A stretch of 64,000 nt of DNA from Symbiodinium sp. CCMP2592 (Eukaryota; Sar; Dinophyceae; Suessiales; Symbiodiniaceae): positions 507,489 through 571,488 of the forward strand of contig CAJNDT010005312.1 in NCBI GenBank assembly GCA_905221615.1, in the 5' to 3' direction. Shown here in pieces: positions 49,311 to 60,543 of the stretch (position 1 is its first letter; every line of letters begins with the position of its first letter). A model generated the notes under the pieces. That model was not told where the DNA came from. It worked only from the letters and a program-made list of their open reading frames with translations, and did not search any database. A program made the position numbers and the translations under genes.

Positions 49311-52300
49311 CGACTCTGGATGCAGGGATAGCTTCTGTAGATACAGAGGCAAACCTAAGACTGATGGAGGAGGAGGAGGCACGACTCCAACAAGAGCTCC
49401 AGGAGACATGACAGCGCAGATGTGATTCGATATGTGTGTCTATAGACGTATGGTAGCTATAGTGTACACAACATGCCATGTTATCTAGATTGCACTGGAA
49501 GTAAAGGACCTGGAGGCTGCTGGCTCGATCCCCGAGCATGACACTGCCACTTGGTATGAATCCTGCCTCTCGACGCAGGCAAGATTAGGTTCAATGTGTT
49601 AGTTTGTATATATGCAGATAAGGTTATCGATGAGTATGCGCCCCCTTCGGAAGCTGCGACCCTTCCTGCAACTAGGCTTGAACAACCATCCCCAAAATCC
49701 CCGCGCCCCTGCAGCAAAGTCTCAGTCCGAGTCAACATAACATGTTTGTGCCCAGGCAACGACACAGGAGCTCGAGGACGCTGGGCTGTCTACAGGCCCA
49801 ACCACCGGTCCTGAAGAGACTGACGCCATCGATGTTGATGCTCCTTGCCTGCAGCTTCCCGAAAACTATATACAATGACGTCCCGCGTGTGTATAGGATG
49901 TCTGATATTCAGGCACTGTGATGGTGTCAATCTCAGGACATAGATGATGATGAAGTGCAAGCTTTCTTTGGGTCTATGACATTGACTGTTGTCAAAGCCG
50001 AGCCCTCTGGGGAGAGTCCGGTAAAGGGTGCATCCCAGCCCCCTGGCGACGGCAGCGCAGGGTTGCCCTCCAGCCCGAAAGCCGCCCCATCCGTTGATCC
50101 CAAGGACCCCGAAACCTCTAGGCCAATCGCGACCCCTGCCAGAGCATCTAGTGCGCCGGTTCCAGTGAAAATCGAAAGCAAGCTCAAGCTCACCAAGGAG
50201 CAGACCCGCCAGGACCAGTAATCACTTGTATTTGTTGGGGTACTATATATCTAGGGTAGACTTCGGTGTTATACATCTCTATATTAGAAGAAAAGTCCTT
50301 ACCGAAATTACATCATGTGTGGTTATACAAGACTTGAGGTGATGTGTAAAACCCTCCCTGGTCTGTGTTTCTCTTTCTCTCTCTTTCTCACTCTCTCTCC
50401 CTCCATCTCTCTCTCTCTCTCTCTCTCTCGCTGCCCTGTCCGGTGCCTTTCTTTCTTCTATATAAGTAGTCTCGACATAAAGTACATACACATGTGAGTC
50501 TTGGTTTGAGGTGGGACAGATTTGTTGCCAGGTTGAAGATGCACAGTGCAATTTTAAAGGTGTATAAGGTTTAGTCTCCCATCGGACCCCAAAGGATCTA
50601 TTCAAATTATTATCTACCCTCTATATATATATATACATATATTAAAGCCTTTATATAAACCCATATATCCCCAAAAGCGGATATATCAGTACACCTTCCT
50701 TATGTAGCATACATAAACCCTTCACGGCATCCCTGAAGCTTGGCCCTCAGCCTGCATCCGCCTCGGAGGAGAAACTGCTCCTGGCCGCCAGGAGCAGACT
50801 TAACAGGATGATGAAGCCGCACACCAAGAAGAAGGATCTCGAGGCTCCAGAGTATGCTAAGAAGCATTGGAAGGATGGGAACAAAACGGAGATGACTCTC
50901 TTGCTTCGCGACTGCAACTTTTGCAAGGACATGTCAGCGCTTCTGCATTCTCTCAGGTGTGTGTATGTATGTGTCGTCATTTAGCAGTGACTCTCATCAA
51001 CATCTTTGCAGGACGTGTTCTTGCAAAGGCTAGAGAAGATCGTGACGAAAAAAGAAAAGTACACGATAAAGCTCGACGAGGGCCGGTATTCAGCTGCTGA
51101 GATGAAGACCGAGCTCAAGTGGTCCCAGCATCACACTTAGCTGATGTGTTTATATAAACTAAATATGTGTGGACATTACAGGTCTGCGATGTAGACAGTG
51201 CAGCCAATTTACACATATATCCCCGGGGGGCCTCAGGCAAAGGATTGACGGAGCCATTCGCCGGTGCAAAGCCTTGGGCGAAAGCCATTGCCGGCACGGG
51301 CCCAGGAGTGTTCACGAGGTTTCGGGTATTTTTAGAATCAGATTATATATTGCTCGATCTGAACCAATTAAGGCGAAATTGCTATGACGACGTGGAGGAG
51401 TACTGGGTCACGGTCAGGGAGACAGGGGTTAGGAAGGAATCCGTGTCCGTTGAAGAGAAACAGACGGACATTGGCAAAGCCTCTATGTCTCAAACAGACT
51501 CGTACGATGCAGTCCATATCAGGATCTCGAAAGGTTCAATGTTTCCTAAACTTAGGCTTCTGACCCAGTGGAGATCCCGGAGGGCTCCTTCAAAGGAGCG
51601 ACTGCCTACCAGAAGAGCAAGGCCGCTGAAGCCTCCCTGGCTTCTGGCTCTTCCGGTGCTTCTGCCAACAAGGATCCGTCGGTTTGTTTGTGTTTGAGTT
51701 GCTTGCCCCATTTACGTACCCCTACATAGGTAGTTACCACCCCCGACAATAAAATACAGTTCCAACCTGCCGAACCAGACCAGCACTATCCTCCAGAAGT
51801 TCTTGGAAGACCTGATGGCCAAGCTGGGTAAAATCCGAGGGCTCGCCAAGGACCTAGCCAAGAACTACCACGGTGATGATTCCAAGAAGCTACACATCTG
51901 AAGCATTAGTTGACTTTGGTGATATAATTAACCCTGCCCCAGACGCTTAAACTATGTGTAGATCCCTTTATATATTGTAGGCCCAAAGATCTTTCCCATC
52001 TACCCTATCTAGAGAAACTGTTACTTTGCATAGTTTGTAATCTCAGCCCGGAGCCGAAAGCTGTCCATGCCGACAAAGGCACATCGAGAACCTGGACGGA
52101 TGGGTGCAAAAACTTGAGGAACAACACGAAGCTTGTCAGTTGGTGCTGAGCCAGGGTGAGCTGAACAACTTCAACACAGAGCATCCAGAGACAATTAGAT
52201 CGCGTGACGTTTTTGTTGAACATCATATATGATCTGTAGTTTCTGTCTTGTCGTAAACAAAGGTTCAAGCAGAAGGCTGAAGCCCAGATGAAGACCACCA

Positions 52301-52722
52301 CATTTGTGTTCGGTTCTCGGTGCTGGCTCTAGCATCCTCTTGCTGCTAGTGCTGGCATGTCTATATGTACACAAGCCATTAAAGCAATTCTGAGGTGTAG
52401 CAAAGCCGTGGCGGCAGAAACGCGCATCCGGACCGATGTTTTAGCTTCCTGTATTGGGTTATGCAGGGTTATATGTAGCGCTCCTGTTCCTGGTAGGTCA
52501 AAGGTTAGGGCTGATAGGCTTCACGATGCAGGTTTGCTTTACAATAGAGTAGAACGGATCCTCCGTAGTGAATTTTTTTTACAATGAAGCCAACCCAAAC
52601 CTACATCATGCAGGAATGCCAAGAAGTACCTGGACAAGGTGGACAAGGACAGCACCAACAAGCGAGCCCCGCCCAAGTCAAACACTCAGCAGTCGAAGCC
52701 GAAGGCACAAAAGAAGAAGTAG
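49311..52722 (+). CDS. element gene C: charged multi-exon protein of unknown function
   Basis: Exons are recognised by amino-acid composition and mutually compatible ends. They are: LDAGIASVDTEANLRLMEEEE (49,311 on); AQATTQELEDAGLSTGP (49,752 on); an acidic, Pro/Ser-rich exon DDDEVQAFFGSM (49,936-50,221); KLLLAARSRLNRMMKPHTKK and KHWKDGNKTEMTLLLRDC (about 50,730-50,930); DVFLQRLEKIVTKKEKYT (51,011-51,125); RIDGAIRRCKALGESHCR (51,238 on); LNQLRRNCYDDVEEYWVTVR (51,363-51,480); SFKGATAYQKSKAAEASL (51,578 on); a helical exon LQKFLEDLMAKLGKIRGLAK (51,794-51,899); a second helical exon IENLDGWVQKLEEQHEACQL (52,086-52,190); and NAKKYLDKVDKDSTNKRA ending in lysines with TAG at 52,720. The protein is hydrophilic and rich in Lys and Glu, with no membrane segment. 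It may be a DNA- or RNA-binding partner encoded by the element. The start is uncertain. Confidence 0.5.
50378..50432. repeat. CT microsatellite in gene C
   Basis: CTCT-rich run in a non-coding interval between exons. Confidence 0.9.
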
Positions 52723-54156
52723 GGCCATTTTCCCAATTTGGGTATGCAACCGTGCGGGCGATCCTGCACGTTGGGGTGATGTTCCCTGTGCAAAATCATA
52801 ACCGGCCTTCCCGGAAATGCGAGACTGGCTGCAGCGCTGCGGCCATGCCTCGATCACTTATGGGCAATGTAGGGTCTCGGGGTCTTTATATATGGGTTTA
52901 TGGTTGGACCAGTTTCGGGAAGGTTTCTGGCTCAGTATGTACAGCTCTCCTTCTTTATCCAAAGAAGTATTACTTAAGACTATATTGGCCACTCTATATA
53001 TATGTATATCTAGAACCCCAGCCAAACCCAGGCTTAGGTAAGATCGGCTATTCGAGTCAATGCTAGTGCACAGGGAATCCAACATCATTTTACAATTAAA
53101 GACTTGTTCCGAAAGGGGACGTCGATGCCGTGTGGTTTTGCGCCACAAGCTTTCGATGACTCTGAGCGCTACATGTGCGAGGGGCTACCAAAATCACGTT
53201 GCCAATTTAATCGTGCTGCACCCACATATAGTTGTTGCAGTTTTGCGGCACCCTTACACTATATAGCAGCACTGTGCTTCCAAATTCCTGGGCCAGGTCC
53301 CAAAGCTGGGCTTGCTGCTCGCGGCTTTTCCGCTGAGATCGGAGAAGGAGCCTGGACCTTGGGGTGATCGGCTTCGTTTCGAAAGCTCGCAGCATGAGGG
53401 TGCTTACTGTGTTTACCGAAGGCTGTTTGGCCCCAGTACATCCCAGGGCAATGGTCCAAGCACTGACCGTTTTTGTTGCTGCCGCCTTGGGCCATGAGCT
53501 GTGAGTCGGCGGAGGATGAACTCCTAGACCTACTCACGAAAACACCGCCCCGTTGCTGGAGTGAATATGTAGGCGAATCTCAGCAAACCTGCATGTTGAA
53601 TGTTGCACCGATATTATGATTCAACATCTATCTTCCGCACATTTGCACGTGGGTATCTGAGGCTACTGATGGTCCATTTCCATGGAACGAAGCCTGTGGG
53701 AGCTCTACGTGCGTGTCTGGGGCATTGACTACTGTCTCTTCGCGACCCAAACTTCTGCAAGAACCGCCAGCGAGACAATCAAAGCCTATAGATGTGAGTA
53801 TTTGATTGATAATCCCCGGGTTAGACATCAAACAGAACAGTTGATATCTGAGAGCCATGCTCGAGAACTTCCGCTGGCTTTCCGCCTTCCTCGCAAAGGT
53901 CTCGTGGCTGGCAGTGTTTTGCAGCATGCGCTTTGTGTTACGGGTACACCCAGGATGTGGATATTTGGTCCGAATTATTCTTCTCCATGTGTCCCAGGAA
54001 GCCTATGGACCCGCTATGCTGGAAAGCTGCTTTAATCAGCATGCATCAGAGCAACTCGTTAGCAGAGCTTGAAAGACAATCTACATATATAGATGGTCTA
54101 CATATAGCGACAAGAGAGAGCCAGTGAAGGATTGAACACAACAAGAGAGCAAGGGA

Positions 54157-54209
<53 letters not shown>

Positions 54210-54234
54210 CGTGAGAAAATTGAGGTCGGCCTGA
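52723..54234. other. spacer or unresolved 5' exons of gene D
   Basis: Fragments such as VPKGDVDAVWFCATSF (about 53,110-53,160) and a 71-codon Leu/Phe-rich frame (53,857-54,072) could be exons of gene D or a separate decayed gene, but no consistent frame could be followed. A GA microsatellite ends the interval. Confidence 0.3.
54160..54210. repeat. GA microsatellite before gene D
   Basis: About 50 bases of GA repeats with few interruptions. Confidence 0.9.
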
Positions 54235-56537
54235 ATGTCGAAACGCCTCGGCGGCGACACCGTCACTGAAAGCACGACCTCAGCCGACGATGTGTTTTTC
54301 ACTTGGTGTACAGGTCATTCAAGTATCCACCTTCCGGAAACACAAGAACCTTCAAAAGAAAGGTTCCTTCATGCTGAGTTTTCTGGAGCTGTTCAGTGAT
54401 GCAACAAAGAATGGCAGAGTCTGTTTGCAAGCACCATGTTCTCACATCGCTGATCGATTAGCATGCCCCTGCTTTTGAAGTTATATATTAGAATGTCCCT
54501 ACGCCGAGGCTTCATGCTCGGCGGCGGTTCGTGCTGCGCAACGAGTGGTTGCCGACATCGGCGAGAAAGCTGCTGCGTCCAGTGGGGGACTGCTTGAGTT
54601 GTCGAAGTGCCGAGAGAAGGATGCCGAGAGAGATACACATCGTCTTTTTGCCAAAAAGCTTCATTTAAGCTTGGAGAAGTGGGTCCCTCTTTCTTCTGTG
54701 AGGCACGAGAAGAAACACTTGACTGTCCTGAGATTACGTGACTGGCTTCAATTCTTAGTCGACAAGAAGTGCTGGCATATCGTCACAGGCCTGGTCCGCA
54801 GGGACGCAGCCCGCGAGAGGGCGATTCTCAAGTCCTTTTGGGAAAAGTACCGATGCACTCACGAGCACCATCCGATTTATGAGATGGAGAGGCAGGGCTT
54901 GCTCTCTCTGGAGCGCACAGCCCCTCTTCTTTACCACGGTGATGAAGGACGAGGTCGGCGAAGAACCCCGTTTTTAGTCACGAGCTGGTCTTCGATGCTT
55001 GGCCGTGGATGTGCGCCTGCGGATAAGTATCGGAAGAAGCATGGAATCCGAAACGAGTTCATCAAACATCGTACAAACTTCAGAGGGCACTCGTTCACGA
55101 ACAGATTCTTTCAGGCAACAGAGCAGCAATAAATGTGCCAGAATTTTCGCGTTTGTTTAGTATAGCTCATGCTGTTTTAACGGAGCGAAGACAAATTTAT
55201 CACTATATAGGACAAAGAGAAAAAGGTCGCCGATGTTTATGTGGTCTAAACAAGAAGCCGGGGATTTGTTGTTTTGTGTGGGGTGTATTCTGTGAATTCA
55301 GACCTAAACCCTGAAGCCGCTTATTCTAGAATCCTCGATCTGCAAATTTTCAACAACAGATCCTTGACCTCAGAAATCCTAGGCTGGATGGCCGAAGAAA
55401 GTGATCGAGGCCGAGGGGTGCGTGCAGTTGCTGCTTCAGCACTGCAAAGACGAGAACGATTTCGTTTTGCATCAGGGTGTTTCTGATGGACACAGCGGCG
55501 AGAAGTTTCATGCTTGCATCCTTGCTGTCACTGGTGATTGGCCCTGGCTAATCAAATCTGGGAATTTGGGAAGAAGCTTTAATCATGTGGTCAAAAAGAC
55601 AAAAGAGGTGGCGGATCCAGAGGGGATCTGTCACCTCTGTCAGGCAGGGCAGAGGGGGCACAGCTTCGAACACTTCCACACGAGAGACCCATCGTGGCTT
55701 CAGACATTCTTGGTCCGAAGCCCCTTCTTGGATCCTAGAAGCCCGCTCGCGGACCTTCCTCACCCACCGGGGGCTGCGGCCTCCAACTTCCGATACGACC
55801 TGTGGCATTGTTGTCACTTAGGTGTGTGCAAAGCACTGGCTGGATCTGCATTGGCACTCTTCAGTGAAACCTTCGATGGTCGATCCAAGGATGCGCGCTT
55901 TGAAGCGCTTTCGGAGCACTACATGAATTGGTGTGCCCAGCATCGCCGGCAACCGCTTTTGACCAAGATCATCAAAGAGACGGTGTCCTGGGATAACAAT
56001 AACACTTATCCCTATGCCACGTGGTACAAAGGGTCGTTGTCCACCACGATGTGTGAGTACATCGCTTCATTCACGCAAGATGCAGAATTTGAAGACGACC
56101 TTTTGACAAAGTGCGGTGAAGCCGCGCGCGCTATGAACGCATTCCTTTCTGGGCTTTATCAAAGCGACCTATTTCTGGACCCTACCACCGCAAAGAGAAT
56201 TGGGGAATACGGCCTACGATTTCTTCGGCGATACTACTCGTGTGCTACACAAGCACATCAGCAGCAAAGATGCTTGTTTTTGCTCCTCCCCAAATTCCAT
56301 TGTGTGCAGCATATCTGTCTTCAGGATCTAGTGCTGGCCTCCCAGAAGGCCGAATGGATTGTCAACCCCTTATGCTACTCCGTTCAACTTGCTGAAGATT
56401 ACATTGGCAGAAATTCAAGAACCAGCAGGCATGTGCACCCATCTACGGTTGTACAGCGGATTGCTCAGCGGCATTTGCAGGCTGCATTCACGAAGTACGT
56501 GGAAGCGCAGTACTTAGTAGTCGACGACGACAGCTAG
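54235..56537 (+). CDS. element gene D: transposase-like protein (multi-exon)
   Basis: The first exons are short and their start is uncertain: an ATG at 54,235 (MSKRLGGDTVTESTTSADD) or the frame at 54,290 with STFRKHKNLQKKGSFMLSFL. A large exon of about 54,520-55,130 and another from about 55,395 to the stop at 56,537 give roughly 600 residues. Exon features: YHGDEGRGRRRTPFLV with an Asp at 54,941; a Cys pair, ICHLCQAGQRG (55,627 on); YDLWHCCHLGVCKAL with an Asp at 55,797; SLSTTMCEYI (56,036 on); and LPKFHCVQHICLQD (56,287 on). The D-x-x-H-x-x-x-LGV and K-F-H-x-x-x-H patterns resemble CACTA/tnp2-type DDE transposases, in which the first Asp lies in a DG motif before a PF/WP stretch. I cannot place the third acidic residue. 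The gene ends about 515 bp before the right end of the element. Confidence 0.5.
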
Positions 56538-57052
56538 CAAAGATGACAGCACAAATCGAGATTTTAAGGATGACACCACACATCGAGATAGGTAGAAATC
56601 GAGGTGTTTCGCAATGTTTGAGATTCCTGTCACTCCAGTGCTGTCTTGAGCTCCCGGCATGGCACGAGATGGAGATCGCCAAGATGCCAAACATCAGCGG
56701 GGGCTTTCGAGGGTTCGCAGGGGTCTTGGGCGGGGCTTTGGCTTTCGGATGTTTATGCTTGGAGTCGTCGGGGGATTTCGCTGGTTTTATTCTGCAAGGA
56801 TTTCGGTATCTTCAGGGCCCTTATCGAGAGTTAAGGTCTTCCGGCGGGGTTTTGAAAGGCATCTACATTCGAGGCTGTTCTTCGGAAGTTCAGAGGATGT
56901 TGGCCTGTGTCGTTTAATACATGAACTATGCAAACAGCAGCTTTTCCAAGCATGTGCCAAAACCCGGTTTCCAAGCAAAACCCGGTTCTCCTCTAAAGAA
57001 CCTAGTTAATTTTCATTACCTACAATTTATTAGGTTCTAGTGGGTCTAGGTA
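56538..57052 (+). repeat. right end of the giant element with subterminal palindrome and inverted repeat
   Basis: Non-coding DNA after gene D. AAAACCCGGTTT near 56,969, the palindrome GGTTCTCCTCTAAAGAACC (56,984-57,002) and the terminal GGGTCTAGGTA (57,042-57,052) mirror the left end. A few open frames (56,543-57,009) overlap one another and lack family features. Confidence 0.65.
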
Positions 57053-57093
57053 TATATATATATATATGTATCTCTCTCTCTCTCTCTCTCTGT
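57051..57093. repeat. TA and CT microsatellites at the right border
   Basis: TA repeats (57,051-57,068) follow the right terminal inverted repeat directly, and a CT run follows them. Confidence 0.9.
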
Positions 57094-57141
57094 GGTTTCA
57101 ATTGTAAGTTGTTGTCGAAGGCATGGGCTTGAAAATCTGAG

Positions 57142-60100
57142 GCAGATGGTATCGCTGTGTCCTGCGTCGTGTGCTACGGGCTGCTAATCCCCAGCTTCCT
57201 GGCGTACCTCATGTTGAAGCAGCACGTGGCTTTGGCCCCCAGCCGACGCTTCGTCAGCCACGTCGCCAAGAAGAAGGGCGACGTCACGGTCTGGGTTTTA
57301 CCCGTGGAGGAGTCCGAGAAGCCCGAGCCGCACCAGGACAGGGTGGGAACCGGGTGGCATGATTCCAAACCAGTTGCCAATGCTTAGATATTTTTCGAGT
57401 TCCTTCCAACACGACACGATGGAGGAGCTGAAGAGTAGGAGCCTCCTGGCCGCGGCGGTCGCCCGCAGCTGCATTTACTTCTCAGGCGCCGTCCGAGTCC
57501 AGCTGCAGGACGAGCACCTGAGTCTTGGCTGCCACCGGTTTTATTGAAGGAACAACCCGCTGAACTGTCGGAAGTCCGTCGCCCTTCAGCTGAGGATCCT
57601 CCGACCGCAGGAGCAAGGAGGCCACGAGCACGACGTGAACTTGGACGCCCTTGGCTCGAACGACCGTACGTGACGTACGTGCATATAGTGGGGCCGTGGT
57701 GCACTGCAGGCGAGCAGCTTCGTTTGGACAGCCCTGGGGAACAAGGGCGATGCAGATCTTCGGCGTTGCCAAGCTCTTGAGAGGCCGTGGCTTTTGAACC
57801 TTCATCCCTTCCCCGACCCAGACAGGGACGCTCCGGGTCCGGAGTTTGCTTATGAGGGCTCTTCGACTTGCTGTCCGCCTGCATGAAGTCACCGGTCTAA
57901 GTGAAGCGGACGCCTGCACAGAGGATGCTGAAGGAGCGGATGTACTTGAAGAGGTCGCCTCCTCCGACAGATGCTTGGCTTGAGTACGTGTGTGATGGTT
58001 CCTCGCACCTCCGGTCTAATAAAGCCGCAGCTGCATGCAAAAGATAGAGGCATTCAAAAGATCTTGCAATGACATGTTTGCCGGCCCCATGGGCGTGTCC
58101 AGCATGAGTGTCTCAGGAATCGTTTCCGGTGCAAAGGAGCTCTTCGTCAAATATGCACCTGAGACAACTTCAGAAATTAAAGTATTGGGTCAGAAAAGCA
58201 GCCTGTCTGAGCAAAATGCACGCCTTACATAGTGTATGTAGACCGATCCGCAGGTCGGAGTCCGGGGAGCTTACCGAGAGAGAGAGGGCGTGCTTCGACT
58301 GCCGAGGCAGCGTGCCAAAACGTGTGGTTCGAGATCGCCCCTCGCTTCACCATCTTGGTCTTATTGGCTGTAAACTCAACTTTTCAACTTTTGGGGGTTC
58401 TTATAAGGTAGTCGATTCTGAAAGTTTCAACGTTTATTTCCTTGGTTTTAGGGCCAGTGAGTGGTTGCTTTCTTAGCCAATCCTAGAATCCTGTCCTGTG
58501 ATTTGTCATTATCTAGAGGCATCCAAAACTGAGAACGGAGGGAGTCCCAAGCAGACATTAGGAGGGAGTTCATGATGGACCGTATATATTCACGCTGGCC
58601 AATGGTTGAGCACAAGGTTTTTCCACGTCAATGTTTTGGGGAGGATGCAGACCGCTTGTATTTACTGAATTTGCTTCGGAAGCCAGAATAACAGCATTTC
58701 CGCTTGTCCTAAGTTTCTGGATCGTCGAGTTTGATTTTGCTTTACGTGTTGTTCGGGTCACACAGGAGTGTTTGAAGTCCGTTGCTGTCCCGCAAGATTC
58801 AAGAAATCTGAGACTCATGAACTGTTGATCTGCTCTTTTCGTGAGATCTCTAAGCATTGAGGCCATGAGGATCGTGGCCGTTGCTTTGGTGGCCGCACCT
58901 TGGCTGAAAGGGTCGCAAGGCTGTTCGAGGCTTTCGAGAGGACCCCACAAAAGGATGTTTTCGTCCCACCTCGGGCTCCTGCATGCATGCGAGGCCGTCG
59001 GGAGCGAGAATGGCCTGGAGTTCACCCTGGGCTTCACCTTGTGCACCTCGCTGGCCATCGCCACCATCCGACCCTTCCGGCAGCACCAGGCGATTGTGCT
59101 TTCGGAGAGTTGTGTTTAAGTATGTGCGTCGCATCGTGTATGGTGTGAGAGGGACAGCTGCAAGAGGAGGGACCAGACGCGTGATTCTCTCGACTTTTTG
59201 CTTGAGCATTTTGAGCTGATCTGCAGTCGGTCATATCTTACACAGCTGCAGGGCTGGAGAGTAAATCGATGTAAAACGACTCGAAGGATCGTGGCGACTT
59301 CGCATCCGCTCGCAGGGCAACAACTACATACTACATCACCCCCCATGCTCTCTTGATCTTTCGAAGATCGCCTTTCCTGCTCCCGTGCAGGTCAACGACT
59401 TGCAGAGCTTCTGCTTCTTCTGCTCCCCGGCCGTAGTTTCATTAGCCATGCCGTTCAGCATGGATCAGGTCCAGCACCGAATTGTAGATATAGGAATCCG
59501 TGGAAAAGGCAGCGGCAGTTGAAGCTTCGACTGTGAAACGATCCGTGCCCAGGTCTGGCGATCGCGGCCTTCGCCTTCTCGACAGGCGAGGCCAAAGGAT
59601 GCCCCGAAGACCTTCGGATGGGTGGTTGTCGAAATTAGGATCCCTTTTTGGGTCCTTATTATGATACGGCACCTATTATTTAGGGTATCCAAAAAGGGAC
59701 CCTAATTTTGACAACTACCCACATGAGCGTTTCCGCGTGTATCCGCGGTGGCAGAGGCCGCGTGCTGACGGCCCGTGCCGCTCTGCTGGCGCCCTGCGTG
59801 ATGGCGGCCGCGCAGGTGTTGAAGCCAGGCGCAGAGCGCATGTGTGTCGAAACGATCTCGGGACCTCTACTTTCCATGCCTGCTTGCTGCCTGCTTGCAT
59901 AGTTCACCGTAGTTCAGCTTATTTGTCGTTGTTTGTCGGTTGGAGTTGTTTGTTTTTGTTGCGGTTTCCTGTACCTGTGCAGCAATCTGCAGCCGGTAGC
60001 CGTAGATAGTCTCATAAACCCCGAAGGCACAACTACATGACATCGGATTTTGATTCTGCACCAGCCTGAGCCATAAGCCCAAAAGACGCATGAGCAGGAA

Positions 60101-60543
60101 GACAAAGCATGAAGCCCAAGGAAGCTCTCATGCTGTAATACAACTCGGACGTGTGCTTCCTTGCAAAACCCACTCGACCGCTGGGTTCTTTGTGCAGACG
60201 GCCCGGAAGCGCTGGCGCTGCGCCTCTTCCAGGCTTCCTGCAGACAACAGATAACTCCCTGGAAATGAGAATGATCGGGGAATGTTTAGGGGAGCCGAGA
60301 TGTGCAGAGCGCAAGTGGCTCCTCAAGAACTGTGAATGTTTGTTTTAAAAGAAGCATAGTGAGCCGTTGCTTGACGAACAACCCCAAAGCGCCGGTCTGA
60401 AATGTAAGAAACCCCTGCTTAAACCCCAAAACCACCCAAAAGCTCTTGTTGCAAGCCGGCCGCAGGATGCCGAGGCTCGGTGGCCCTCGCTGGAGCAGGG
60501 CGAGACCGTGGAGCTCTCGCTGCGGAGCATCAGCTTGCTCTGA
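57142..60543 (+). CDS. receptor-like protein, 3' part (transmembrane and cytoplasmic exons)
   Basis: The exon at 57,142 reads ADGIAVSCVVCYGLLIPSFL and on to LAYLMLKQHVALAPSRR, a membrane segment with a basic cytoplasmic edge. The next recognisable exons are ELKSRSLLAAAVARSCIYFS (57,427-57,538), a 57,845-57,985 exon (MRALRLAVRLHEVTGLSEAD), and GLEFTLGFTLCTSLAIATIR ending at CAG 59,089. These are followed by VNDLQSFCFFCSP from 59,391, LLAPCVMAAAQVLKP to 59,828, GPEALALRLFQ (60,198-60,232) and DAEARWPSLEQGETVELSLR from 60,466 to the TGA at 60,541. The introns at 59,090, 59,829 and 60,233 start with GC. The joins at 59,829/60,198 and 60,233/60,466 are exact and in frame. The order fits the multi-span C-terminus of dinoflagellate LRR-Cys-rich membrane proteins and continues the gene that starts at 34,609. 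A frame at 58,035-58,232 may be one more exon. Confidence 0.6.
59619..59721. mobile_element. foldback element of the 'TGGGTGGTTGTC' family in an intron
   Basis: The 34-base arms pair with four mismatches (left 'tgggtggttgtcgaaatta', right complement 'tgggtagttgtcaaaatta'). The centre 'tacggcacctattatttagg' matches the element at 31,209. It lies in the intron before the exon with LLAPCVMAAAQVLKP. Confidence 0.85.

Larger units (their letters stand above)
40807..57052 (+). mobile_element. putative giant DNA transposon, 16.2 kb, with four genes
   Basis: The left end reads TACCTAGACCC at 40,807, and the complement of the right end (57,042-57,052) reads the same 11 bases. Over the first 36 bases about 28 match. 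Subterminal palindromes of the form GGTTCT, five to seven bases, AGAACC followed by GGGTTT or GGTTT occur at 40,839-40,856 and 40,887-40,905 on the left and, in the opposite orientation, at 56,984-57,002 on the right. Such subterminal sites are typical of transposase binding. The interior holds genes A to D, all on the plus strand, with a transposase-like gene D next to the right end. The flanking host exons are in a compatible phase. A short target duplication cannot be defined because both flanks are TA repeats. The superfamily is undetermined. Confidence 0.6.
40594..57141 (+). other. 16.5-kb intron of the receptor-like gene containing a nested element
   Basis: The donor is ctgcag|gtgttc at 40,594 (codon phase 0). 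A matching acceptor ctgag|gcagat ends at 57,141 and also gives phase 0. Joining them continues ...LVTVLQ with ADGIAVSCVVCYGLLIPSFL, which is the expected start of the next transmembrane part. If the element 40,807-57,052 is removed, the intron is about 300 bp, close to the other introns of this gene. Confidence 0.6.

Noticed and set aside
48978-49409. 143-codon minus-strand frame between genes B and C
   Set aside because: The plus strand carries an acidic helical exon in line with gene C, and all neighbours are on the plus strand.
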